Assembly: GCF_014174215.1 (NCBI RefSeq)
Contig: NZ_JABEQL010000020.1
Coordinates: 1 to 64,000 of the forward strand
Reading direction: 5' to 3'
Length of the DNA: 64,000 nt
Origin: Gluconacetobacter tumulicola
Lineage (GTDB): Bacteria; Pseudomonadota; Alphaproteobacteria; Acetobacterales; Acetobacteraceae
The notes under the pieces were generated by a model. That model was given only the letters and a program-made list of their open reading frames with translations. It was not told where the DNA came from and ran no database searches. Positions within the stretch are counted from its first letter, which is position 1, and each line of letters begins with the position of its first letter. A program made the position numbers and the translations under genes. This document shows, one piece after another, positions 33,431-42,341 of this stretch.

Positions 33431-34309
33431 TCAGAACTGTTCGATCTGGTTCCGGAAATCGTTCAGGCGGTCCAATGTTGCCATTGTATGATCGCGACGG
33501 GCGACCGACAGGCCGAAGGCAATGGCTTCCAGAACGGCCACTGTCGCTGAATGCAGGGCGATATGTTCCTCCTTGCCGCGCATTGCCGACACGATGACGG
33601 TGCCGGGCGGCACATCGGCCGCCGCGATCCGGTCAGTGACCAGCACGGCCGGCAGGACCATTCGCCGGGTTTCGCGAAACAGGAGCGCGATTTCGCGATA
33701 CAGCGTCCCGTAGGCCATGATGATGACGCCGTCGCCCGGACGCAGCGCCACGAGATCGTCGGCGAAGGCGCGGCCGGTGGTGCCGATCGGCAGGCTGGTG
33801 AGGCCGTTTCGGTTCAGGACCCGGCAGATATAGTCGGCCAGTCCCCTGGAGGGACCGATGCCGAAGACCACAATGCGCGGACAGGGATGCAACGCCCGCA
33901 CGGCATCGGCGATATGCCGGCGCGTGGCCGGATGTTGCAGGGCGGCCGCCATGTCCGCATGGGTCTGCAGGATGCCGCCGACTGCGTCGTCGAGGTCCGA
34001 ACCGATATCTTCGATCGTCCTGGATAATGCCGATGCCGGGTCGCGCGCATGGGTCAGGCTGGCGATCAATGCGGCACGCAGGGCCGCCAGACTGTCGAAT
34101 CCCATGGCCTGCACCGAGCGGATCACGGTTGCATCGGAGGTGCCGATCCGTTCGGCCAATTCGGCCGCCGAACTGGCCAGGGCCAGCGGACGGTTGGCGT
34201 GGATGAACTGCGCGACCCGACGCGCCATCGGGGTCAGTCCCGAATCGGGACGCAGGCTCTCGGCGATCGGGTCGGGTTTCAAGACGTTTCGGGCCTCCGG
34301 ATTCGTCAC
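33431..34309 (-). CDS. RpiR/MurR-family transcriptional regulator
   Basis: A 292-residue regulator with a GTG start. An RpiR-type HTH lies at about residues 25-100 (TPMARRVAQFIHANRP and ELAERIGTSDATVIRSVQAM). A SIS sugar-phosphate-binding domain follows at about 125-255, with VFGIGPSRGLADYICRVLNR and DDLVALRPGDGVIIMAYG. SIS-domain regulators of this family sense phosphosugars. It is divergent from an ABC importer of the AfuABC/FbpABC type across a 135-bp spacer, and so is its likely controller. That link hints at a phosphosugar rather than ferric-iron substrate. Confidence 0.92.
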   Translation of the reverse strand: MTNPEARNVLKPDPIAESLRPDSGLTPMARRVAQFIHANRPLALASSAAELAERIGTSDATVIRSVQAMGFDSLAALRAALIASLTHARDPASALSRTIEDIGSDLDDAVGGILQTHADMAAALQHPATRRHIADAVRALHPCPRIVVFGIGPSRGLADYICRVLNRNGLTSLPIGTTGRAFADDLVALRPGDGVIIMAYGTLYREIALLFRETRRMVLPAVLVTDRIAAADVPPGTVIVSAMRGKEEHIALHSATVAVLEAIAFGLSVARRDHTMATLDRLNDFRNQIEQF

Positions 34310-34444
34310 GAACGCGCCGGCATAGCAGGCAGGGCAGGTTGGGACACCAAGTTCATCAAACCTTCATTCCGTAGTGTTTGCGACAATTATATAGGGATCA
34401 CGTTGCATCGGCTACGGAGTGCGGATCAGGATGACGGGACCGTC

Positions 34445-35443
34445 ATGACGGGCGTGCGAGCGGCCGCCGTCGCGCTGCTGCTGCTGGTTCTGTGGTGTCT
34501 GGCCAGCCTGACGGGCGGGCGTGGGCCGGGGCTGGTCATCTACAGTTCGGTCGGCGTGGCGCCTGCCATCGTCGCGGCCTACGCCCGCGAAACCGGTCGG
34601 CCGGCAACCGTGCTGACGATGCCAGGCGGGATGCTATTGGCACGCGTGTCGGCCGAGGCGCATCATCCGCGTTGGGACGCCGTGTGGTTCGAGGGCGATG
34701 ACGGTGCCGTGGCCCTGGATCGGGCGCGCCTGCTGGCGCATGGCGTGGTGCCGGAGCTGGATTGGACGCCGACCGGTCGGGACCTGCAGCCGGCCGACAG
34801 ATCCTATGAGGTGACCGGGTTCACGCTGGCGGGTGTTTTCCTGTCGCGCCGCGATCAGGGCCACGCGCCACGGAACTGGCGCGATGTCATGGGGGCCGCG
34901 CGCGTGGGGATGGCCAATCCGGCCTTGTCCGGCCCAGCCTATCCGCTTCTGGCCGGGATGTTGGTACTGAATGGCGGCTGGCCGGCGGGACAGGCGGCAT
35001 TGCGGCGAATGGTCGCGGGTGGGCTGCTGGTCGGGCCTTCCAACCCATCGGTCCTGGTGGCCCTGCGCGTGGGGCGGATCGGGACCGCGATCGTGCAGAG
35101 TGCGGCGGCGATTGCCCTGGCGCGCGCCAATCCCGACTATGTCGTCGATATTCCCTCTCCGGCCTTCGTCCTGCCTGCCGTCGCGGCGGTGGCGGCGGAC
35201 CGGCCAGCGGCCCGCCAGCAGGAGGCCGCGTCTTTCCTGCGTTTCATCATGCGCCCCGATATCCAGTCCTTGCGCATGCGCCAGCCTGGTGCCGAGCGGT
35301 TGTTCTGGCCCGTGACCGCCCGGCCTGCCCAACCCGACCTGCCGGATGCGGGCGGGATCGTCCTGTCGCATCCGGACCCCGATATCTGGGGACCGCGCCA
35401 GGCTGAGGTGACCGGCTGGTTCCAGCAGGAGATCATGCGGTGA
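34445..35443 (+). CDS. ABC importer periplasmic binding protein (AfuA/FbpA-like)
   Basis: A 332-residue extracellular solute-binding protein; start MTGVRAAAVALLLLVLWCLA gives an export signal with a Cys near residue 18, possibly lipidated. The mature part opens with GLVIYSSVGVAPAIVAAYAR, the ferric-binding family pattern LxIYSxxG, and includes LARVSAEAHHPRWDAVWFEG and WRDVMGAARVGMANPALSGP. The two adjacent Tyr ligands typical of ferric-binding proteins near the C-terminus are not evident. Stop and next start overlap (GTGA), so it is coupled to the permease gene. Confidence 0.88.
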   Translation: MTGVRAAAVALLLLVLWCLASLTGGRGPGLVIYSSVGVAPAIVAAYARETGRPATVLTMPGGMLLARVSAEAHHPRWDAVWFEGDDGAVALDRARLLAHGVVPELDWTPTGRDLQPADRSYEVTGFTLAGVFLSRRDQGHAPRNWRDVMGAARVGMANPALSGPAYPLLAGMLVLNGGWPAGQAALRRMVAGGLLVGPSNPSVLVALRVGRIGTAIVQSAAAIALARANPDYVVDIPSPAFVLPAVAAVAADRPAARQQEAASFLRFIMRPDIQSLRMRQPGAERLFWPVTARPAQPDLPDAGGIVLSHPDPDIWGPRQAEVTGWFQQEIMR

Positions 35444-37125
35444 GTGGTGCGCGGCGTTGGATCGGGTTTATGGGAATTTGCGGGCCTGCGGTGCTGTTCG
35501 GTGCCGTCGTCGCAGTCAGTTTCCTCTATCCGCTGACGCGCTTCATGATGCTGCCGCTGATGCCGGACTGGGCGCCGCTACCCGGCCTGGGGGCGGCGTC
35601 CGGCCTTGGCCTGTCATCCGGTGCGTTGTGGAACACGGTGCGCCTCAGCACCGAAGCCGGGCTGCTGGTCATTCCGCCAGGGCTTCTGGCCGGTTTCCTG
35701 CTGGAACGTCGGCGGTGGCGTGGGGCCGGGCTGCTGTCCGCGGTGCTGTGGGGTATCTTCCTGATGCCAAGCTATCTGCTGACCATGGGCTGGCAGATCG
35801 TGGTTGCCGCGCCGTTCCTGGCCGATGGTGCGGCCGGCCGCCTGTTGTATGGCGAGGCAGGGATCGTTGCGCTGCTGACGCTCAAGGGGCTGGCCTTTTC
35901 GTCGGTGGCGGCGCGCGCGGGATGGCACGCGGTCGGTGCGGACATGGATGCGGCATCGCGGGTGCATGTGCCTGCGGCGTGGCGGCGCGCATGGTTGACG
36001 CTGCGGCTTCTTCTGCCGGTATCCGGCAGCATATTCACGATACAGGTGGTGGCTGCATCACAGGATTTCGGCATCGCGGCGACCCTGGGCGCGCAGGCGC
36101 ACATGCCGCTGGTCATCTATGCCATATATCAGGATCTCTCGACCGTTCCGCTTGATTTCACCCGGGCCGCCCGGCTGAGCTGGGTTCTGGTACTGCTGGC
36201 CCTGGCGGCCCTGGTGGTGCAGGCCGTGCTGGCGCGGCGCAGCGTGATGGCGGGCGGAGGGCATCGGCACCGTCCCGGTGTCGCGCCCTGCGGCCGGGGG
36301 ATGACCGTGCTGGCGTGGTCTCTGACCGTGGGCATCCTGCTGGCGGGGGGGGGGGTGCCGCTGCTGGCCCTGGCGGCGCAGGCCATGGGCGACACCGGTA
36401 CCGGCGATGCGCTGTTGATCGACGGGGAAGGGTGGCGCGGGATCGGCCTGTCGCTGCGCTATGCCTTCGTTTCGGCGGTCTTCGCCGTTATGCTGGCTGC
36501 TCTGATCCTGGGCGGGCGCATGCGTGCCGGCGGTTCGGGGCGTGTGGTGGCGCGCATGCTGCTGTGGCTGACATCGGCCAATATGGCGGTGCCGGGCGTC
36601 ATACTTGGTGCCGCCTATGTGATCGCGTTCAACGGTCGTGTCCTGTCCCTTTACGGTACGCCAGCTTTGCTGATCCTGGCTTATACCGCCAGCCATCTTC
36701 CGATCGCCATCCGCTTTCTCGACGCGCCGTTCGCGCACCTGCATCGCGGGCTGGGCGAGGCCGCGCGCGTGCACGGGGTGTCGCTGGTGCGGCGGGTGGA
36801 ACGGATCTACCTGCCGCTGCTGCTCCGGCGGCTGACCTGGGCGTGGGGCATGGTGTTCGTGACTCTGTTTTTTGAACTGCCCCTGTCGGAAATCCTGTAT
36901 CCCGCGGGCAGCGCGCCCCTGGGTGTCAAGCTGCTGTCTCTGGATGATACACTGCATTACGGTGCCGAGGCCCGGTTGGCGCTGGTCGCGATGGGGATTT
37001 GTCTGGCGGTGACGGCGGCCGCGATTATCCTGGTGCCTCGCCTGGTGGTTGGTTCCGGACCGGAACGGATGGGAGGGGCCGGAAATGCCCGGACAGCCCC
37101 GTCCCTGGAGCAAGAGAATGCCTGA
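35440..37125 (+). CDS. ABC importer double permease (AfuB/FbpB-like)
   Basis: A 561-residue inner-membrane protein with about 12 predicted spans, two fused BinT-type permease domains. Each half has an EAA loop: AASRVHVPAAWRRAWLTLRL near residue 170 and GEAARVHGVSLVRRVERIYL near 445. The GTG start overlaps the binding-protein stop. An 11-G run at 36345-36355 encodes AGGGVP near residue 303, between the two halves; a slip of one base would truncate the protein. It acts with the flanking binding protein and ATPase. Confidence 0.93.
   Translation: MSGARRWIGFMGICGPAVLFGAVVAVSFLYPLTRFMMLPLMPDWAPLPGLGAASGLGLSSGALWNTVRLSTEAGLLVIPPGLLAGFLLERRRWRGAGLLSAVLWGIFLMPSYLLTMGWQIVVAAPFLADGAAGRLLYGEAGIVALLTLKGLAFSSVAARAGWHAVGADMDAASRVHVPAAWRRAWLTLRLLLPVSGSIFTIQVVAASQDFGIAATLGAQAHMPLVIYAIYQDLSTVPLDFTRAARLSWVLVLLALAALVVQAVLARRSVMAGGGHRHRPGVAPCGRGMTVLAWSLTVGILLAGGGVPLLALAAQAMGDTGTGDALLIDGEGWRGIGLSLRYAFVSAVFAVMLAALILGGRMRAGGSGRVVARMLLWLTSANMAVPGVILGAAYVIAFNGRVLSLYGTPALLILAYTASHLPIAIRFLDAPFAHLHRGLGEAARVHGVSLVRRVERIYLPLLLRRLTWAWGMVFVTLFFELPLSEILYPAGSAPLGVKLLSLDDTLHYGAEARLALVAMGICLAVTAAAIILVPRLVVGSGPERMGGAGNARTAPSLEQENA
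36345..36355 (+). repeat. Homopolymeric G tract (11 G) inside the permease gene
   Basis: Eleven consecutive G bases lie in the coding frame of the ABC permease. The gene reads through in the window as given. Tracts of this length are prone to slipped-strand mispairing and are the classic form of phase-variable switches in other bacteria; a sequencing or assembly miscount is also possible. Confidence 0.9.
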
Positions 37126-38164
37126 AAACATCCTGTCTCTGGATGGAATCGTGAAATCCCATGGTCGGACAAGGGTTCTGCGCGGCATTACCCTCGATGT
37201 TCCGCGCGGGCAGTTCGTGCTGCTGATGGGTGGCTCCGGGTCCGGCAAGACAACCATGATCCGCCTGGTCGCGGGGTTGGAACGGCCCGATGCGGGGTGC
37301 GTGACACTGCGCGGCAGGCGGGTCGACAGTCATGCCGATGGTATTTTCGTGCCGCCGGAACGGCGCGGCCTGGGCATGGTCTTTCAGGATTATGCGTTGT
37401 GGCCGCATCTGACCTGTCTGGACAATATCGTGACAGCCATGCCCGGCCGCGGGCGTGACCGGGGGGAGCGGGCCCGCGCGCTGTTGCGTGACGTGTCCAT
37501 GGCGGGGCTGGAGGGGCGCTATCCCGCGCAATTGTCGGGCGGCCAGCAGCAGCGGGTCGGCCTGGCACGGGCGCTTGCGGCGCGGCCGGACCTGCTGCTG
37601 CTGGACGAACCCCTGTCGGGGCTGGATGTCGAAGTGCGCGGCCGCATGCGCGACCAGATCCGCCGCCTGGTGCGCGAGACGGGATGTTCCGCATTGTTCG
37701 TGACCCATGATCCGGTCGATGTCTGGCGCCTGGCCGACCGTGTCCTGATGCTGGAGGGCGGGCAGATCGTGCAGGATGCCGCGCCGGACGGGCTGTACCG
37801 CCGCCCGCTTTCGCCGCGCATCGCGCGCATGACCGGCGCCGAGGGCGCGTTGCCGGTCATGCTGCGCCGCCGTGACAGGCAATGGGGGTTCGACGGTGCC
37901 GGCGGGTTTCAGGACGTGACGCCGGTCGGTGTGGACAATGAGGGACCGGCTTGTGCCTATCTGCGTCCCGAAGGTGTGCGGCGGGGCGCGCGCGGTCATG
38001 TCGCGATGCGGATGGACATGACATTCGAGGCGGGGCGCTGGCGCACCCTGTGGCATCTGCCGTCCCTGGACTGGTCGGTGCATAGTCTGGAGGCCGAGAG
38101 TCCACCCGAGCAGGCTTTTCTGACGTTCGACGGTCAGCATCTCTTCGCCTATCCGGCGTCCTGA
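37118..38164 (+). CDS. ABC importer ATPase (AfuC/FbpC-like)
   Basis: A 348-residue ATPase; start MPENILSLDGIVKSHG (37118) overlaps the permease end by 8 bp. Walker A is GGSGSGKTT (about residue 39), the signature LSGGQQQRVGLARAL, Walker B LLLLDEPLSGLD and the H-loop FVTHDPVD. A C-terminal TOBE-like extension covers about residues 240-348, as in FbpC/PotA-type ATPases. It energises the binding-protein/permease pair encoded upstream. The next gene starts 3 bp later, so the fetAB genes may share the transcript. Confidence 0.95.
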   Translation: MPENILSLDGIVKSHGRTRVLRGITLDVPRGQFVLLMGGSGSGKTTMIRLVAGLERPDAGCVTLRGRRVDSHADGIFVPPERRGLGMVFQDYALWPHLTCLDNIVTAMPGRGRDRGERARALLRDVSMAGLEGRYPAQLSGGQQQRVGLARALAARPDLLLLDEPLSGLDVEVRGRMRDQIRRLVRETGCSALFVTHDPVDVWRLADRVLMLEGGQIVQDAAPDGLYRRPLSPRIARMTGAEGALPVMLRRRDRQWGFDGAGGFQDVTPVGVDNEGPACAYLRPEGVRRGARGHVAMRMDMTFEAGRWRTLWHLPSLDWSVHSLEAESPPEQAFLTFDGQHLFAYPAS

Positions 38165-38167
38165 GCC

Positions 38168-38839
38168 GTGTCGAAGCGAACGGATGGTATCAGCGTGATC
38201 GAAGGTGTTTCCGCGCCGCAGGCCGGCGATGTCCTGTCGCGGGGTCTTTCCGTGCGCGCCTTGCACAATGCCCATGCCGGGCCATTCGCATTCGACGTGC
38301 CGGCGGGAGCGTGCCTGGTCATTACCGGCGTGTCCGGCGCCGGCAAATCCGTGCTGCTGCGCATGATGGCGGATCTCGACCCCCATCAGGGCGACGTGGC
38401 GCTGGACGGGCGGTTCTGTTCCGGCATGCCGGCCCATCGCTGGCGGCGGCAGGTCGTGTACCTGCCGGCCGAGTCGGGCTGGTGGTCGGATTCGGTCCTG
38501 GACCACATGCCCGACGATGCGCTGACCCGCGAGCTGATGGCGAAGGCCGGTCTGCGCGCCGGGGTGCTGAACGACCCGGTGCATCGCCTGTCCACCGGCG
38601 AACGGCAGCGCCTGGCGCTGGTGCGGGGCCTGCGCCAGGCGCCGCGCGCGTTGCTGATGGACGAACCCTGTTCCGCTCTGGACGGCGGGACGACATTGAT
38701 GGTGGAGGCGATGATGCGTGAGGCCATGGCCGGAGGGACCGCGATCGTCCTGGTGTCGCACGATGCGGCGCAGGCCACGCGGATGGCCGACCTGCGCCGC
38801 GAACTGGCGCAGGGGCATTTTGTCGGAGCGGATTCATGA
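38168..38839 (+). CDS. fetA: FetA-type ABC ATPase (iron export)
   Basis: A 223-residue ATPase with a GTG start 3 bp after the preceding ATPase gene. Walker A is GVSGAGKSV, the signature LSTGERQRLALVRGL, Walker B ALLMDEPCSALD and the H-loop VLVSHD. The short length and pairing with a UPF0014 permease identify it as FetA (YbbL), part of an exporter that lowers cytosolic iron and protects against peroxide. The signature LSTGE matches FetA better than sugar or amino-acid importers. Confidence 0.88.
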   Translation: MSKRTDGISVIEGVSAPQAGDVLSRGLSVRALHNAHAGPFAFDVPAGACLVITGVSGAGKSVLLRMMADLDPHQGDVALDGRFCSGMPAHRWRRQVVYLPAESGWWSDSVLDHMPDDALTRELMAKAGLRAGVLNDPVHRLSTGERQRLALVRGLRQAPRALLMDEPCSALDGGTTLMVEAMMREAMAGGTAIVLVSHDAAQATRMADLRRELAQGHFVGADS

Positions 38840-39630
38840 CGCCGATTCTGCTGGATACCGGCGACATGATCCTGGCGGGGGGGCTGATCGTCGGCTGCGT
38901 GGCGCTGTCGCTGGTGCTGTCGCTGGGCATTCACCGCACGCTGATCGTCGCCGCCATACGCATGGCGGTCCAACTGGTGCTGACGGGAAGCGTGCTGCTG
39001 TTCGTCTTCGGCCGGTCGTCGGTCTGGCTGACCCTGCTGGTGCTGGCCTTCATGTTCTCAGCGGCGACATTCGAGGTCGGGTCGCGCCAGGTCACGCGAC
39101 TGACGCGGGCGTGGCATTTCGGAATCGGCGGGTTCAGCACGGCGACGGGCACGGTCATCGTGGTGCTGGTCGGGTTGCTGACCGCTTTGCAGCCGCATCC
39201 CTGGTACCAGGCGCGCACCGCCATTCCGATGACGGGCCTGTTGCTGGGCAATGTGATGAACGCGACCAGCCTGTCGATGAACACGCTTCTGTCCATGGTT
39301 GCGCGCGAGCGTGCCGCGATCGAGGCGCGGCTGATTCTGGGGGCGACACGCGCCGAGGCGATGAACAGCCTGATCCGCCAGTCGATCCGTACCGCGCTGA
39401 TCCCGACCCTGAACCAGATGGCCGCAGCGGGGGTCATCACCCTGCCGGGGATCATGACGGGCCAGATCCTGGCCGGGATGAATCCGCTCGACGCGTCGAA
39501 ATACCAGATCGTGCTGATGAGCCTGATCGTCAGCGGGAACATGATCGGCGCCACCATGTCCGCCGTCCTGACGTCGGCGCGGCTCAGCGACGCGCGGGGA
39601 CGATTGCGGCTGGACCATCTGGCGCGGTGA
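38836..39630 (+). CDS. fetB: FetB-type permease (UPF0014, iron export)
   Basis: A 264-residue inner-membrane protein with about seven predicted spans. It carries the UPF0014 blocks RTLIVAAIRMAVQLVLTGSV, PMTGLLLGNVMNATSLSMNT and GIMTGQILAGMNPLDASKYQ. The start overlaps the fetA stop by 4 bp. Together with FetA it forms the FetAB iron exporter. Its presence behind an importer of the FbpABC/AfuABC type makes a metal-balance unit possible, although the importer's substrate is unsettled. Confidence 0.92.
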   Translation: MTPILLDTGDMILAGGLIVGCVALSLVLSLGIHRTLIVAAIRMAVQLVLTGSVLLFVFGRSSVWLTLLVLAFMFSAATFEVGSRQVTRLTRAWHFGIGGFSTATGTVIVVLVGLLTALQPHPWYQARTAIPMTGLLLGNVMNATSLSMNTLLSMVARERAAIEARLILGATRAEAMNSLIRQSIRTALIPTLNQMAAAGVITLPGIMTGQILAGMNPLDASKYQIVLMSLIVSGNMIGATMSAVLTSARLSDARGRLRLDHLAR

Positions 39631-39884
39631 GCCGTGTCAGAAGGAGGGTTGTAGTTCAAGCTACATTTCTAATCTTTTAGACATCAGACGTTTTATTTTA
39701 ATTCCCCGTGATATTTTTGCAATTTTATTTGAGAATGCGAAGCAAAATAGAGACAAAAAAATATTTTCTTCATAAAACTGGAATATCAATTTCACAAAAA
39801 TGATTTGAGTCGCGTGATAGAAGGCCGGTCATGTCGTGATCGCTACGGGGGGTCCGAGGCGGCGGCGACTATTCCGAGGATCAA
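39631..39884. promoter_or_regulatory. AT-rich upstream region of the TonB receptor gene
   Basis: About 250 bp without a gene, with a base composition far more AT-rich than the rest of the window between about 39655 and 39815. A dyad TGTAG-TTCAAG-CTACA lies near 39649-39664, shortly after the fetB stop. No convincing Fur box is visible. The ribosome site CGAGGA precedes the receptor ATG. Such an AT-rich island may be a target of nucleoid proteins or contain the receptor promoter. Confidence 0.45.
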
Positions 39885-42263
39885 ATGTTACAACCTGTTC
39901 TTTTTCGTCAGCGATCGTCACACCGTCTGGTGGGGCGCAAGGCACGCGGTCTGGCTTCTACCGCGCTGGTCTGCATGGGCATGATGTCTGGCGTATCCGT
40001 CGCCCACGCCGCGCCGACCGCCGATGAGTCCCGCGACACCATGCAGAAGAAAGGCCGGGTGACGTCGGGGGCGGCGAGGAAGAACGGTACGGTGGTGGCC
40101 GTCGCCGCAGCGCCGAAGGGCGAGCAGATCGAGACGATCGGCCGCACGAAAGTCGATTCCGCAGCCTATCAGGCTCCGACCAAGGCGCCGCTGACAGCCT
40201 TCCAGCCGACATCGGTCATCAGCCAGCACTTTATCGAGAACAACATCCCGCCGTCGGGCAGTTACGACACCATGGTGGCGCTCTCGCCCAGCGTCATGAC
40301 CATCGGATCGAACGGGCCCGGCCTGGCAGAAAACAAGGTGTCGGTCCGCGGATTTTCGGACGGTCAGTATAATGTTCTGTTCGATGGCATACCATTCGCC
40401 GACGGCAACAACTTCACGCATCACACCACCGGTTATTATACCGCGCACGACCTGGGCGAGATCAGCGTCGATCGCGGCCCGGGCGATGCCAGTACGATGG
40501 GCTATGCGACGTTCGGCGGCACCATTGCGGTCAACGGCAAGGCACCGACCGACCGGCGCGCGGTCGAAGCCTATGGCAGCATGGGGGCCTGGAATACCTA
40601 TACTTATGGCGGCGAATTCAATAGCGGCCGGATGAAGAAACTGAACAACGCATCTTTCGTCTTTGACGCCGGTGGTGTGCAGAGCGATGGCTACCAGACC
40701 TATGCGGGGCAGCAGCGTTACAATTTCTACGGAAAATGGGTCCAGCCGATCAACGACCACACCACGCTGACGTTCATGGGGATGTACAACAACCTCGTCC
40801 AGTACACGCCGCCCGGCGTGACGACAGGCGAAATCGCCGCTTACGGTTCCGATTACGGCCTGTCGAACAACCCGAATTCGCAGAACTACTTCAAATACAA
40901 TGTCGACACCATCCAGACCGACATGGCTTATATCGGCCTGAATTCCGATATCGGCGGTGGATGGAGCATCGACAACAAGGCCTATACTTACGCTTATTAC
41001 CATCACGGTCATAACGAAAATGACGTGAACGGTACCACGCAGGCGCAGTATCTCAATGCCGCACCGGTCTGGAAGGGGCACGTCGTTGCATGCGGCGGAA
41101 CGTACGGTGCCAACAAGATGACCTATAATTCCGGCCCAGGTTGCGAATACGGCCAGGCGATGCGGCAGGATTATCGTGCCTGGGGCGATACGTTCGCCGT
41201 CAAGCGCGATTTTGGTCTGGCGAAGCTGAATCTCGGCTTCTGGCTGGAACATCAGGGCGACACCCGCCAGCAGGGCAACATCAACTGGGCGACCGGTGCA
41301 TTCACCAACCAGGCGGCTCCCCTCAACCGGCTCATGACGCTGGACAATTTCAGTGCGCAGCCTTACGTGCAGCTGACGTTCCGGCCCTTGCCGAACCTTG
41401 AGATTTCGCCGGGATTCAAATACGCGCTCATGGTTCGCCAGATCAACGCGCCGGTCAATCAGAAGACTGGTACGCCGCTCAATTATGACCAGACCTACGG
41501 CGCGCCCATGCCGTCGCTGAATGTGCATTACATGGTCAACCCGAACTGGTCGGCCTATCTGCAGATCGCGCGCGGCTTCCTGGCGCCCGATGCCGCCTAC
41601 TTCTACACACCCGATCCGGCGGCCAACAAGGTCAGTCCGGAAAACACCATGAACTACCAGATCGGCACGGCCTGGCAGAGCCGGCGCTTCACCCTGTCGG
41701 GCGATGTGTATTACATCAACTTCAGTAATTTCGTGACAAGCGCCAATCAGAACGTCCCGGGCTACGGTCCGATGACGGTCTATTACAACCAGGGGGGCGT
41801 CGATTATTACGGAATCGAAGGCGAAGCGTCCTATCATCTGGGTGCGGGCTTCACGCTGTTCGCCAATGGCAGCCTCAACCAGTCCAAGACCCAGGGTACC
41901 GGCGCGCCGATCGCCAACGCGCCGGACTCCACGGCGGCGGGAGGGCTGATCTATGAACGTGACGGGCTCTATGCCTCGGTGATCGATAAATGGGTCGGCG
42001 CGCGGGCCGGCGTGATCAGTTCGGCGGGCAAGGCCATGAACGGGCTGGATCCGTTCAACCAGCTCGACGTCTCGATCGGCTACACGGTCCACGGCAAGGA
42101 CCATTCCGTGCCGCCGATCAAGTTTCAGCTCAGCGTGACAAACCTGGCCGACAGCAAAAAGATCTTTGCCTATTCCGGGACGACGGCCGAAGGCGTGGCA
42201 CTGTGGAACACCCAGCCCGGCCGCGGTTTCTTCGGATCGATCTCGGTGCCCATCGGGTTCTGA
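39885..42263 (+). CDS. TonB-dependent outer-membrane receptor
   Basis: A 792-residue receptor. A long signal sequence ends near residue 42 (VSVAHA-APT). A spacer then leads to the plug domain (about 105-235) with HFIENNIPPSGSYDTMVALS, KVSVRGFSDGQYNVLFDGIP and ISVDRGPGDASTMGYATFGG. The beta-barrel follows, ending in a C-terminal aromatic residue (GSISVPIGF) as required for Bam assembly. No obvious TonB box is seen, although the segment QIETIGR may serve. The ligand is unknown. A strong terminator separates it from the phosphatase gene. Confidence 0.95.
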   Translation: MLQPVLFRQRSSHRLVGRKARGLASTALVCMGMMSGVSVAHAAPTADESRDTMQKKGRVTSGAARKNGTVVAVAAAPKGEQIETIGRTKVDSAAYQAPTKAPLTAFQPTSVISQHFIENNIPPSGSYDTMVALSPSVMTIGSNGPGLAENKVSVRGFSDGQYNVLFDGIPFADGNNFTHHTTGYYTAHDLGEISVDRGPGDASTMGYATFGGTIAVNGKAPTDRRAVEAYGSMGAWNTYTYGGEFNSGRMKKLNNASFVFDAGGVQSDGYQTYAGQQRYNFYGKWVQPINDHTTLTFMGMYNNLVQYTPPGVTTGEIAAYGSDYGLSNNPNSQNYFKYNVDTIQTDMAYIGLNSDIGGGWSIDNKAYTYAYYHHGHNENDVNGTTQAQYLNAAPVWKGHVVACGGTYGANKMTYNSGPGCEYGQAMRQDYRAWGDTFAVKRDFGLAKLNLGFWLEHQGDTRQQGNINWATGAFTNQAAPLNRLMTLDNFSAQPYVQLTFRPLPNLEISPGFKYALMVRQINAPVNQKTGTPLNYDQTYGAPMPSLNVHYMVNPNWSAYLQIARGFLAPDAAYFYTPDPAANKVSPENTMNYQIGTAWQSRRFTLSGDVYYINFSNFVTSANQNVPGYGPMTVYYNQGGVDYYGIEGEASYHLGAGFTLFANGSLNQSKTQGTGAPIANAPDSTAAGGLIYERDGLYASVIDKWVGARAGVISSAGKAMNGLDPFNQLDVSIGYTVHGKDHSVPPIKFQLSVTNLADSKKIFAYSGTTAEGVALWNTQPGRGFFGSISVPIGF

Positions 42264-42294
42264 TCCGCCCAATCGGTCGCGTTCTCTTATCCTG

Positions 42295-42326
42295 GGCCCG
42301 CCGCCTCGTGCGGCGGGCCGTTTTTT
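42295..42326 (+). terminator. Strong rho-independent terminator after the receptor gene
   Basis: GGCCCGCCGC and GCGGCGGGCC form a perfect 10-bp stem with a CTCGT loop, followed by G and six T. It lies 31 bases after the receptor stop and 16 bases before the phosphatase ATG, so the phosphatase either depends on read-through or has a promoter inside the terminator region. Confidence 0.93.
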
Positions 42327-42341
42327 CCGGAGACATGCTTC

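Noticed and set aside
34445-38164. Confident call as a ferric-iron importer
   Set aside because: Architecture fits, but the RpiR regulator and lack of an evident iron-ligand pair make the substrate open.
39631-39884. Fur box upstream of the TonB receptor
   Set aside because: The AT-rich tract has no match to a Fur or Irr consensus that I could defend.
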